A DNA stretch of 64,000 nucleotides from CBDDDW01 sp965226805. Its GTDB lineage: Bacteria; Chloroflexota; Dehalococcoidia; Lucifugimonadales; JAGWBF01. Where the stretch lies: assembly GCA_965226805.1 (NCBI GenBank), contig CBDDDW010000016.1, positions 1 to 64,000 of the forward strand, given 5' to 3'. This document shows positions 51,714-59,783 of this stretch, in pieces (within the stretch, counting starts at the first letter, position 1; each line of letters begins with the position of its first letter). The notes below the pieces were generated by a model that searched no databases, was not told the origin of the DNA, and worked only from the letters and a program-made list of their open reading frames with translations. The position numbers and the translations under genes were made by a program.

Positions 51714-52525
51714 TCCGTACTTCTCGCTTGGTCGGCCTTCATCCCAGCCCGTTGAGTTCGTGCCGTCCAGTATTCCAGGCCCCGGATCACGTCCCGGAAG
51801 TCCTGAAATTCAAGGTGTGTGATCCCGTTTTCACCGCAAAGCTCCAGCAGTGGACCGCGCGCCAGCACGAAGTCTGCGATCGATGCGGGGCAGGCGTCCG
51901 AACGCCCGTCACCAACATAGACAATAGAGTGGCCGCGTTCCCTGTACTTGTTTAGAACGCTGCATTTGCAGTTGCCCCATTCCCGGCAAACATCGTAGGG
52001 TGAAGCACCCGAACCATCCCATGGATTGGGGTATTCGAAGGCTATCCCATCGGGCGTGAACGTAGTGCTGGCCGTGTACCTGGGCACATCCTCCAGCCCC
52101 TCCCTCTCTAGCAGGGCTTCGACGTAGAAGTCCAGCCCCACGCTGACGATAGCCAGTGGGATACCTCTGACCTGGCAATGCTGCCAGAGTTGCTGGAAGT
52201 GAGGCCGCAGGGTAGCTTTCTCCTTGACCAGGGCCGTCATAGCGTCTCTGCCGGCGCCTGTGTCGTTGAAAGCCGTTTCCTGGTACACCTTGAAGCTGAT
52301 CCTCTTTTCTCGGAAGCGCCGCCTCAGCTGGTGCCAGGCGCTCTCTCGGCTGAAGTGCCTCAGCAGCAGCTCGGCCACATTCTCGACCGCGGTTGTCTCG
52401 TCGAAGTCGCACAGGACGGCTGGTGGTCTGTTTGTCCATTGAGCGGTCGGGGCGCTCTCCCGTTCATCGGGCGGGGTAGGTAGTGTGACGCTACCGCCCA
52501 CGTTGTTTTTCTCTGTACTGCTCAT
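51710..52525 (-). CDS. HAD-IB family phosphatase (MtnX-like) inside the pur operon
   Basis: A 271-residue HAD hydrolase. Motif I is LCDFDETTAVENVAELL (DxDxT), motif II IVSVGLDF, motif III and IV VYVGDGRSDACPASIADFVL. The pattern is closest to MtnX/SerB-like phosphatases. It overlaps the purE 3' end by 35 bp and the purB start by 4 bp, so it is certainly part of the operon. The 40-residue leader before motif I is proline- and charge-rich and encoded partly in the overlap. The substrate is unknown; a nucleotide intermediate, histidinol phosphate or phosphoserine are all possible. Confidence 0.83.
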   Translation of the reverse strand: MSSTEKNNVGGSVTLPTPPDERESAPTAQWTNRPPAVLCDFDETTAVENVAELLLRHFSRESAWHQLRRRFREKRISFKVYQETAFNDTGAGRDAMTALVKEKATLRPHFQQLWQHCQVRGIPLAIVSVGLDFYVEALLEREGLEDVPRYTASTTFTPDGIAFEYPNPWDGSGASPYDVCREWGNCKCSVLNKYRERGHSIVYVGDGRSDACPASIADFVLARGPLLELCGENGITHLEFQDFRDVIRGLEYWTARTQRAGMKADQARSTE

Positions 52526-52949
52526 AGGACTCTCTTATGCTATCATACTTGAGGCCAAGAATCTCAGCAGCTAGAAACGCCGCGTTTCTGGCGCCCCAGG
52601 ACCCGGTGGCTACGCACGCAACAGGAATCCCAGGGGGCATTTGAGCTATAGCCAATAAGGAGTCAAGACCCTTGAGGTCGCTGCTGGCGAGGGGTACTCC
52701 GATCACGGGTATGGTCGTCCAGGAGGCGAGGACGCCGGGAAGCGCGGCCGAACCTCCGGCAGCGGCAATGAATACCTCGATTCCCCGTGTCCGGGCCCCC
52801 AACGCATACTCTCTGACAGCCTCGGGATCTCGATGGGCGGACATAACCCGCATCTCGTAGTCTACTCCCAGCTCTTCCAGAATTTTGACTGTCTCCTGGC
52901 ACACCGGCTCATCCGATCGACTTCCCATCACCACGCCTACCTGAGGCAA
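52491..52949 (-). CDS. purE: N5-carboxyaminoimidazole ribonucleotide mutase
   Basis: A 152-residue class I PurE. GVVMGSRSDEPVCQETVKIL, VMSAHRDPEAVREYA, AAAGGSAALPGVLASWTTIP and VIGVPLASSDLKGLDSLL are characteristic. It converts N5-CAIR to CAIR. purK is not in the window. Its 3' end overlaps the HAD gene by 35 bp. Confidence 0.94.
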   Translation of the reverse strand: MPQVGVVMGSRSDEPVCQETVKILEELGVDYEMRVMSAHRDPEAVREYALGARTRGIEVFIAAAGGSAALPGVLASWTTIPVIGVPLASSDLKGLDSLLAIAQMPPGIPVACVATGSWGARNAAFLAAEILGLKYDSIRESYEQYREKQRGR

Positions 52950-53008
52950 TCTCCACGCTCCTTCGACTCGCTACCACGAGTCCGTTTTATGCCAGAATAT
53001 CGTAGCCA

Positions 53009-54349
53009 TCAATCCTTCTCTCGGACGGACGCCGAGGTGGCGTCCAGGGCGGAGGTCCGCGACTCCATGGGCGTCGCGCGCATCGCTATATCTCGCCGGT
53101 AATGCGCGTTCTGGAAACTGACCTTCCCGACGTTGTCATAGGCCGTGTTCCTCGCCTGTTCCAGCGTTGCTCCCCGGCCTACTATCGTCAGCACACGACC
53201 TCCATCGGTGAGGACCTGCGCCCGTTCCCCGCGGTCAGCTTGCCTGGACGCCCCATGGAACACCTCGACGCCGGCATCGACCTCTTCAAGACCGGAAATT
53301 GGAAGGCCCCGGGCGTACTCCCCAGGGTATCCGCCCGATGCCATGACTATACCCACGCAGGCGCCATCCACCCATGTCGTAGGTGTCACGTCGATCTCTC
53401 CGTTTATGGATGCCAACAACACTTCCATAAGGTCCGTGTCCAGGAGCGGTAGGATTACCTGGGCTTCGGGGTCCCCCAGACGGCAGTTAAATTCGAGGAC
53501 CCTGGGGCCGTCCTCCGTCACCATAAGTCCGGCATACAGTATCCCACGGTAAGGTGTTCCTTCGTGCTGCATCGCCTGGATGGTGGGTACCATTATATCC
53601 TCTTCGATGCGCTTGGCCAGTTTGGGGGTCCAGAACTCGGGAGGGGAGTAACTTCCCATGCCTCCCGTGTTGGGACCGGCGTCACCGTCAAGGAGGCGCT
53701 TGTAATCGCAAGCGGCAACGATGTGCGACAGGTGCTTCCCGTCCGAGAAGCCGAATACGCTTACCTCCCGGCCCTCCAAGTACTCCTCGATCACCACGGT
53801 GTCTCCAGCGTCTCCGAAAGCCCGGTCCTCCATACAGCCGTGCAATGCGTTCAGGGCCTCTGCTTTCCCTGCACATACGGCAACGCCCTTACCTGCCGCC
53901 AGTCCGTCGGCTTTTACCACCACGGGCCCAACATGGGCTGAAAGAAAGTTGCGTGCCTCGGAGTAGGCGTGAAAAACCTTGTACTCTGCGGAAGGGATGC
54001 CGTGGGTCCTCATAAGCTCTTTGGCAAAGGCTTTGCTGGACTCCACTCGTGCGGCCGCCTTGGTAGGTCCGAAGATAGCGAGGCCTCGCTCCTCGAAGAT
54101 ATCGACGATCCCCTCTGCCAGGTGCGCCTCCGGGCCTACCATGGTGAGACCGATGTCGTGGAGAGCGGCCAGCCGGGCCAGGCCCTCGGGACCTCTGGAG
54201 TCTTCGACAGACGGCTGGAGGTTCGTCCCTATCGAAGAGGTTCCGGCGTTACCAGGGGTGATGAAAAGCTTGTCCACTCGGGGGCTACCGGCCAGCTTCC
54301 AGGCGACGGCGTGCTCCCTGGCGCCTGAGCCTACCACCAGGACGTTCAT
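53009..54349 (-). CDS. purD: Phosphoribosylamine--glycine ligase
   Basis: A 446-residue ATP-grasp ligase (GAR synthetase). MNVLVVGSGAREHAVAWKLA begins the protein; VVKADGLAAGKGVAVCAGKA, EEYLEGREVSVFGFSDGKHL, GPNTGGMGSYSPPEFW and LEFNCRLGDPEAQVILPLLD follow. The frame is open for 30 codons upstream, but ATG 54349 matches the conserved N-terminus and overlaps nothing. About 20 extra residues at the C-terminus are not typical. Confidence 0.93.
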   Translation of the reverse strand: MNVLVVGSGAREHAVAWKLAGSPRVDKLFITPGNAGTSSIGTNLQPSVEDSRGPEGLARLAALHDIGLTMVGPEAHLAEGIVDIFEERGLAIFGPTKAAARVESSKAFAKELMRTHGIPSAEYKVFHAYSEARNFLSAHVGPVVVKADGLAAGKGVAVCAGKAEALNALHGCMEDRAFGDAGDTVVIEEYLEGREVSVFGFSDGKHLSHIVAACDYKRLLDGDAGPNTGGMGSYSPPEFWTPKLAKRIEEDIMVPTIQAMQHEGTPYRGILYAGLMVTEDGPRVLEFNCRLGDPEAQVILPLLDTDLMEVLLASINGEIDVTPTTWVDGACVGIVMASGGYPGEYARGLPISGLEEVDAGVEVFHGASRQADRGERAQVLTDGGRVLTIVGRGATLEQARNTAYDNVGKVSFQNAHYRRDIAMRATPMESRTSALDATSASVREKD

Positions 54350-54374
54350 GCCTGCCACCACCCGAACTTTGGTG

Positions 54375-54770
54375 TCAATAGAGTCGTCGCCTTCTCCTCT
54401 TAGCGCCGCCCATTCCATCCGCGGCGGCGGTCTGGACATACCGGTAGCTCTTTTCTATCCAGCTGACTGCTCCCGCCACTTCCTCTGGGCTGGCTTGAGG
54501 GAATTCCACCCAGTCGCCAAACCGGCCGGTGTGGCCGTGGATGAAGGGCCGGGCGCCCCAGCGCTCTTCGGCCTCCGGTTTGTCTTCCTTGCGTAGCTTG
54601 ACGATCACCCTGTTGTCGTAGACGAAGGCGAACATCTTGCCGTTCACCAGGTAAACCAGGGCGCCAAACGTCTGGCGGGAGGAGACGTTCTTCCAGGGTA
54701 GCAGATGAGCATCCAGCTCCTCTCGTATCTCACAGAGAAAGCCATCACTCTCTTCTGGTAGCTTGTACCA
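54375..54770 (-). CDS. TfoX-N-like small protein without a clear start codon
   Basis: The frame encodes WYKLPEESDGFLCEIREELD, then LLPWKNVSSRQTFGALVYLV and NGKMFAFVYDNRVIVKLRK, then WGARPFIHGHTGRFGDWVEF. This fits the TfoX N-terminal/YjbR-like fold. The only standard start in frame is GTG 54647, which would remove the first 40 residues of the domain. The expected start is just before WYKLP, where the DNA reads ATGGTACAAG; ATGTGGTACAAG would restore it, so two bases may be missing. It lies between guaA and purD in the pur run. The function of these proteins outside competence is unclear. Confidence 0.55.
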   Translation of the reverse strand, partial: WYKLPEESDGFLCEIREELDAHLLPWKNVSSRQTFGALVYLVNGKMFAFVYDNRVIVKLRKEDKPEAEERWGARPFIHGHTGRFGDWVEFPQASPEEVAGAVSWIEKSYRYVQTAAADGMGGAKRRRRRLY

Positions 54771-54824
54771 TAGGACGTGTGTGGGATCTGGATACCGCGA
54801 TTAGGCACCCGCTTTTCAGGGCGC

Positions 54825-56492
54825 CTATTCCCACTCGATCGTGCCAGGGGGCTTGCTGGTGATGTCGTAGACAACCCGGTTCACTCCCGGGACTTCATTA
54901 ACCATCCTGCTGGAGATGCGTGCCAGTACGTCGTAGGGAAGACGAACCCAGTCAGCAGTCATCGCATCCTCGCTGCTCACTGCCCGGATCGCCACTACCT
55001 GGTTATAGGTGCGGTGATCGCCCATAACACCTACGCTTCTACTGTCGGTAAGGACCGCGAAGGTTTGCCAGAGCTGGTGGTACAGGTTGGCGCCCTTTAT
55101 TTCGTCGATGACGATCCAGTCGCAGTCGCGTAACATATCCAGCTTCTCCTGAGTGATCTCGCCGATAATTCTAATGGCGAGGCCGGGCCCAGGAAAGGGC
55201 TGTCGGTACACGATCTCCGGGGGCAGGCCGAGGGCGAGGCCGACTTCTCGCACCTCGTCCTTGAAGAGATACCTGAGGGGCTCCACCAGATTCAACTTCA
55301 TGTCACTGGGCAGCCCTCCAACATTATGGTGCGTCTTTATTTTGGCCGACGCCGTGTTCTCGGGACTCCGGCTCTCTATGACATCCGGATAAAGGGTTCC
55401 CTGGGCCAGGAACTCGGTGTCTTCCATCTCTGCCGCCGCCTCTTCGAACACATGAATGAACTCCTCGCCGACGACACGCCGCTTCTCCTCGGGATCCGTG
55501 ATCCCTTGGAGACGGCGGACGAAACGCTCCGACGCATCCACATAGGTAAGATTGAGCCCAACACTGCGACGAAAGGTGTTCAACACCCGCTCCGGCTCCT
55601 CTTTACGAAGCAGGCCGTTGTTCACGAAGATGCAGGAGAGCTGGCTACCCACCGCCTGGTGGATCAGAGCAGCCGTGACGGCCGAGTCCACGCCTCCAGA
55701 GAGGGCGCATATTACGTTCCCATCGCCGACTTGACGGGCCACGGCCTCGATGGACTGCTTTACAAAATTGCGAGGCGTCCAGAAGCCCTGGCAGCGGCAG
55801 ATCTGGTACAGGAAATTTTCCAGAATTGTCTTGCCATCGGCGGTGTGGGCGACCTCTGGATGGAACTGAAGTCCGTAGATATTTCGCTCATTGCCCATGA
55901 CTGCCATGGGGGAGTTATCGGTATATCCCAGAGATACGTAACCTGGTGGGAGCTCCTCGATCCGGTCGCCATGGCTCATCCAGACAGGCATAGAGCTGGG
56001 TAGATTGGCGAATATCGGTGACTCGGAGGCGTTCTGGTGGAGCACGGCGTGGCCATACTCCCTCTTGAGTCCCGGGATCACCTTGCCTCCCAGCTGGTGA
56101 ACGAGCACCTGCATTCCGTAGCAGATGCCCAGTATGGGGAGGGACTTCTCGTAGACCCAGGTGGGGGCCAGAGGGGCCCCGGGATCGTAGATGCTGGACG
56201 GGCCCCCTGAGAGTATCACGCCCTTGGGGTTGAAATGGGCCACCTTCTCCCAGGGTGTGTCCGGGGGCAAGATCTCCGAATATACTTTTAGCTCCCTCAC
56301 CCGCCGGGCGATAAGCCGGCTGTACTGAGAGCCGAAGTCCAGGATCACGATGCCTTCCCCCAGGTCCGCCGGCTCGGTCTCAGGCTCTGGGGCATCGCCT
56401 TCTCTCCCCTTGGCTATCTCGAGGTAGGTGGAGACTTCCAGGTCGTCGCTGGTGGCTACTCTCCGGCTCGGGGAAGGCTTTTCACTTGGCAT
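54825..56492 (-). CDS. guaA: GMP synthase (glutamine-hydrolysing)
   Basis: A 555-residue enzyme making GMP from XMP. The class I glutamine amidotransferase domain has IVILDFGSQYSRLIARRVRE, LPILGICYGMQVLVHQLGG (catalytic Cys) and LQFHPEVAHT. The ATP-pyrophosphatase domain has ICALSGGVDSAVTAALIHQA. The dimerisation domain ends PPGTIEWE. About 45 extra N-terminal residues precede the conserved domain, so translation may begin later. It is the first gene of the minus-strand purine run. Confidence 0.94.
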   Translation of the reverse strand: MPSEKPSPSRRVATSDDLEVSTYLEIAKGREGDAPEPETEPADLGEGIVILDFGSQYSRLIARRVRELKVYSEILPPDTPWEKVAHFNPKGVILSGGPSSIYDPGAPLAPTWVYEKSLPILGICYGMQVLVHQLGGKVIPGLKREYGHAVLHQNASESPIFANLPSSMPVWMSHGDRIEELPPGYVSLGYTDNSPMAVMGNERNIYGLQFHPEVAHTADGKTILENFLYQICRCQGFWTPRNFVKQSIEAVARQVGDGNVICALSGGVDSAVTAALIHQAVGSQLSCIFVNNGLLRKEEPERVLNTFRRSVGLNLTYVDASERFVRRLQGITDPEEKRRVVGEEFIHVFEEAAAEMEDTEFLAQGTLYPDVIESRSPENTASAKIKTHHNVGGLPSDMKLNLVEPLRYLFKDEVREVGLALGLPPEIVYRQPFPGPGLAIRIIGEITQEKLDMLRDCDWIVIDEIKGANLYHQLWQTFAVLTDSRSVGVMGDHRTYNQVVAIRAVSSEDAMTADWVRLPYDVLARISSRMVNEVPGVNRVVYDITSKPPGTIEWE

Positions 56493-56560
56493 AATTCCGC
56501 TGCAACAATTATTAACACAGCGGTCTACGGGTGTCTACTGCCAAAACATACTCCGACTTA

Positions 56561-56591
56561 TTGACATAACACTTGCGTGTGCTGGTATAGC
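56561..56591 (+). promoter_or_regulatory. Promoter of the truncated GntR-type gene
   Basis: A perfect TTGACA (56561-56566) and TATAGC (56586-56591), spacer 19 bp, about 20 bp before the AGGGAGG ribosome binding site of the remnant frame at 56612. Confidence 0.5.
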
Positions 56592-56611
56592 AAACCAGGA
56601 ATTTAGGGAGG

Positions 56612-56690
56612 ATGGATAAAGAGGTGGTCAGACCACCTCAGCTTGGCGACCTTGTTTGCTGAGACTGTCTTATCCACCGTCGTGGCATAG
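56612..56690 (+). pseudogene. N-terminal remnant of a GntR/FadR-type transcriptional regulator
   Basis: AGGGAGG is followed by ATG 56612 and MDKEVVRPPQLGDLV. Removing one T from TTT (about 56654-56656) continues it as AETVLSTVVA. This matches the start of FadR-type GntR regulators, where RPPRLxDxVAExLLxxI precedes the winged helix. No helix-turn-helix follows; the frame stops at about 56690 and IS481-like DNA begins 55 bp on. The rest of the gene was not found beyond the IS. Short length keeps confidence moderate. Confidence 0.45.
56621..56639. promoter_or_regulatory. 19-bp perfect palindrome, GntR/FadR-type operator
   Basis: GAGGTGGTCAGACCACCTC: two 9-bp arms around one A. The core TGGTCAGACCA fits the TNGTNNNACNA pattern of FadR-subfamily GntR operators. 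It overlaps codons 4-10 of the regulator remnant, consistent with former autoregulation. Confidence 0.55.
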
Positions 56691-56744
56691 TACCACGCGT
56701 TTCGCGCTTGCGTTGATGTGAGAGCATCTGATCTCGTTCATAAT

Positions 56745-57893
56745 GATGAGTGACACTTAGAATAGTGTCATCATGAAGATAGTAGGAACGAGAGGAACAG
56801 GTACCAAAGGTATAAGCAGGGTGCAGGGGATCAGCAGGATGGCCAAGGCCAGATTGAAGTGGATGGACCATTACCGCACCTATAGAAACGCCGCATTGAC
56901 CTGTCGCTACTTTGGCATCAGCCGGCAGACCTTTTATCGGTGGAAGGGACGGTACAACTCCAGGGATCTCAGCAGCCTGGAAGAGCGTTCCCATAAGCCC
57001 AAGCGGCTACGTCGGCCTAGCTGGTCTCGGGAGCTGGCTCAGCCTAGCTGGTCTCGGGAGCTGGCTCTAGCAGTGTTACATCTGAGAGAGCAGTATCCAA
57101 GGTGGGGGAAAGACAAGTTGGCAGTGCTGCTAAGGGAGAGGGGCTGGGAGGTGTCCACCTCCATGGTGGGACGTATCCTGAGCCACCTGAAGGCCCGTGG
57201 GGTGCTCAAGGAGCCGCTCCGCAATGGTATTCCCACCCGTAAGCGGCTGTGGCGTCGTACCTACGCCGTGCGCAAGCCCAAAGGATATGAGGTAAAGAAG
57301 CCGGGAGACTTAGTTCAGGTGGACACTCTGGATATACGCCCACTGCCTGGGATGGTCCTGAAGCACTTCACTGCCCGCGATGTGGTCTCCCGCTGGGATG
57401 TGGTGGAAGCCCACACCAGAGCCACTGCTACCACGGCGGCGGGCTTCTTGGAGCGCCTCCTGGAGCGGATGCCCTTCCCTATAAGGGCCATCCAAGTGGA
57501 TGGTGGCTCTGAGTTCCAGGCGGCCTTTGAGATGGAATGCCAGCGCCGGGAACTGAAGCTCTTTGTGCTGCCACCCCGATCCCCCAAGCTCAACGGCTGT
57601 GTGGAGCGGGCCCAACGCACCCATACAGAAGAGTTCTATGAGGTCAACGACTTCTCCCTGGAAGTGGCTCCCCTCAACCGGGAGCTGCTGGCCTGGGAAC
57701 GTATCTACAATACTGTGCGTCCCCATCAGGCACTGGGGTACCTAACCCCCTGGGCGTTCTGGCAGCGCTGGCTCTTGGATCACCCACCGGACAAAGAAAA
57801 CGGAACGGCGGGCATATCACCCGGCGTCCCGTCTTCCCCATACACTTCCACCATATCACATCCCACCCTGAAGGAGGTCAAGTGTCACTAATC
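56745..57893 (+). mobile_element. IS481-like insertion sequence, about 1.15 kb
   Basis: GATGAGTGACACTT (56745-56758) is matched by GATTAGTGACACTT read inward from 57893, 13 of 14 identical. The element holds one transposase whose stop codon lies within the right repeat. A clear target duplication was not seen, so the exact ends are approximate. It lies between the GntR remnant and tsaC. Confidence 0.7.
56773..57891 (+). CDS. IS481-type transposase
   Basis: A 372-residue integrase-core transposase. The N-terminal helix-turn-helix is YRNAALTCRYFGISRQTFYR followed by W and a linker SLEERSHKP. The DDE residues are in VQVDTLDIR, QVDGGSEFQ and NGCVERAQRTHTEEF, with RPHQALGYLTP at the end. A 27-bp tandem duplication (57016-57042 and 57043-57069) repeats PSWSRELA in the linker, which is unusual and may or may not affect function. 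The stop codon is inside the right terminal repeat. Confidence 0.9.
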   Translation: MKIVGTRGTGTKGISRVQGISRMAKARLKWMDHYRTYRNAALTCRYFGISRQTFYRWKGRYNSRDLSSLEERSHKPKRLRRPSWSRELAQPSWSRELALAVLHLREQYPRWGKDKLAVLLRERGWEVSTSMVGRILSHLKARGVLKEPLRNGIPTRKRLWRRTYAVRKPKGYEVKKPGDLVQVDTLDIRPLPGMVLKHFTARDVVSRWDVVEAHTRATATTAAGFLERLLERMPFPIRAIQVDGGSEFQAAFEMECQRRELKLFVLPPRSPKLNGCVERAQRTHTEEFYEVNDFSLEVAPLNRELLAWERIYNTVRPHQALGYLTPWAFWQRWLLDHPPDKENGTAGISPGVPSSPYTSTISHPTLKEVKCH

Positions 57894-57913
57894 TACTGGA
57901 CGAGTACAGCATC

Positions 57914-57942
57914 TCGACCTGGTTTTGTAGCTATGCTATACT
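57914..57942 (+). promoter_or_regulatory. Promoter upstream of tsaC
   Basis: TCGACC (57914-57919) and TATACT (57937-57942), 17-bp spacer, 44 bp before the start at 57986 and just outside the IS right end. Confidence 0.5.
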
Positions 57943-57985
57943 CAGTCGGTAGTCGCCTGAGTCTCAAGGGGAGCGAAATTCTCGT

Positions 57986-58618
57986 ATGGTCACGTCCGGT
58001 GCCCTTCAACGAGCCATACAGGAAGCAGTCGCGGTGCTGAGAGGGAAAGGAGTTGTCGCCTTTCCTACGGATACGATCTATGGACTGGGAGCCGATGCCT
58101 TTTCCGTGGAGGCGGTGGCCCGCGTTTTCAGCATCAAGGGGAGGCCACAGGAGATGGGCATGCCTCTCCTTCTGGGAAGTATCCGGGACCTGGATAAGGT
58201 AACCTCAGATGTTCCCGACCTCGCCCGCACTTTCGTAGAGCGCTTCTGGCCGGGGCCGCTTACGTTAATACTCACGAAATCTACAGATGTGCCCTCTGCT
58301 GTCACAGGAGGCAAGGACTCCGTTGCCGTAAGGATGCCCGACCATGAGGTGCCTCTCATGCTGATCCGGGAGTTGGGTGGACCCATAACGGGTACCAGCG
58401 CGAACCCCACCGGAGGGCCGGACCCTACCACGGCTGAGGATGTGAGGAGGCTCTTGAAAGATAAGGTTGACTTCCTCCTGGACGGAGGGCCGTCCACCAG
58501 CGGGCGCGCCTCTACAATCTTGGACTTTACCGGTCCCAGTCCGAAAGTGGTGCGCTCTGGGGCGATAGCGATTGAGTGCCTCCAATCCTTCTGCCCAGTT
58601 CCTCTCGATGTCCCCTGA
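57986..58618 (+). CDS. tsaC: L-threonylcarbamoyladenylate synthase (YrdC/Sua5 family)
   Basis: A 210-residue YrdC-domain enzyme that makes threonylcarbamoyl-AMP for the t6A37 modification of tRNAs reading ANN codons. VVAFPTDTIYGLGADAFS, SIKGRPQEMGMPLLL, FWPGPLTLIL and ITGTSANPTGGPDPTTA are the nucleotide and threonine binding motifs. The short form lacks the Sua5 C-terminal domain. Confidence 0.92.
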   Translation: MVTSGALQRAIQEAVAVLRGKGVVAFPTDTIYGLGADAFSVEAVARVFSIKGRPQEMGMPLLLGSIRDLDKVTSDVPDLARTFVERFWPGPLTLILTKSTDVPSAVTGGKDSVAVRMPDHEVPLMLIRELGGPITGTSANPTGGPDPTTAEDVRRLLKDKVDFLLDGGPSTSGRASTILDFTGPSPKVVRSGAIAIECLQSFCPVPLDVP

Positions 58619-58766
58619 CAGGGCGAAGGGGCCAGTGGGGCGGAGTTGAGAAAAGGGATCAGGAGCGGTCGGCTGAGCGTCTGGTCACCAAGCCATAGCG
58701 CCTCAAAAGGCGTACAGCGTCCGGAGAGGCTGCCATGAGAAGAGAGGGGATCGAGCCGGGGGCAGA

Positions 58767-59783
58767 ATGGATTTTCCTATAGAGTACCAACAATCTCTGG
58801 AACAGGAGCTGAGGGAGACTTTCGCAGGTCAAGAAGGCCTCTTATATAATATGCTGCTTTACCAGCTAGGATGGATGGATGAGCAGGGTATGCCCATCTC
58901 CGGAGATTCTGTTGATCGCCACCACGCCCTGCTATGCCTTCTCACGTGTGAGTCGCTTCTGGGTGATTATGCTCCGGCTCTCCCCGCTGGGGCAGCTGTG
59001 GAGCTGGTCCATAATTTCACCCTGATTCATGAAGATGTCCACTCGGGAAATCCCCACCGCGGTCGGCGCCCGAATGTATGGTGGATATGGGGACCTGGCC
59101 AGGCCATTAATGCGGGCGACGGGATGCACGCTCTGGCGCGCCTGGCCCTAATGCGGCTCGAAGGAAGGGGGCTCTCAGGAGCTAGAGTGTTGGACGCCAT
59201 GCGACTGCTGGACCAGGCTTGTCTGAGCATGTGCGAAGGCCAATATATGGACCTGGCGTTTCAGGAGAAGGTGGACGTGGGGATCGAATCGTACATGAAA
59301 ATGGCGGCGGGCAAGGCCGGCGCATTGACCTCCTGCGCGATGGGTCTGGGTGCCCTTGTCGCCGCTGAGGACAACGGTATTATCGAATCCTTCAAGGAGT
59401 GCGGAGTCAACCTGGGTATAGCTCACCAGATCATGCAAGATATCGATGAAATCGAAGGGAGCGTCTCAGAGGAGAGCTTGTCAAGTAACGTGCTGATCAA
59501 GAAGAAGCTGCTGCCCATCGTACATACCCTTACGACCGGGGAGCCTTCCACAAGGCGGGAGCTGGGGACAATATACTTCAAACGCGTACTGGAGCCTAGA
59601 GACGTTCAGCACGTGGTAAATATCCTGAAGGAGAGCTCTGCCCTCGATTTCGCCCGAAATAAGGCTCAGGAGTACTGCCAGACGGCTATTGCTTCACTGG
59701 AGGGCGTCGAGATGCCGTCCGATGGGCGGGACCGGCTAACCAAGCTGTGCTGGTCCGTGATCGAGCGAGAGAGGCAGCAGTGA
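58767..59783 (+). CDS. Polyprenyl synthetase-family protein with altered Asp-rich motifs
   Basis: A 338-residue all-helical prenyl synthase-fold protein. The first metal motif, normally DDxxD, reads LIHEDVHSGNPHRGRRP. It is followed by INAGDGMHALARLAL and, late in the protein, HQIMQDIDEIEG in place of the second DDxxD. Acidic residues are kept, so it may still bind Mg2+ and condense isoprenyl diphosphates, but with uncertain activity. The stop codon overlaps the pgk start (GTGA), so the two are translationally coupled. Spacing to tsaC is 148 bp with no feature recognised. Confidence 0.85.
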   Translation: MDFPIEYQQSLEQELRETFAGQEGLLYNMLLYQLGWMDEQGMPISGDSVDRHHALLCLLTCESLLGDYAPALPAGAAVELVHNFTLIHEDVHSGNPHRGRRPNVWWIWGPGQAINAGDGMHALARLALMRLEGRGLSGARVLDAMRLLDQACLSMCEGQYMDLAFQEKVDVGIESYMKMAAGKAGALTSCAMGLGALVAAEDNGIIESFKECGVNLGIAHQIMQDIDEIEGSVSEESLSSNVLIKKKLLPIVHTLTTGEPSTRRELGTIYFKRVLEPRDVQHVVNILKESSALDFARNKAQEYCQTAIASLEGVEMPSDGRDRLTKLCWSVIERERQQ

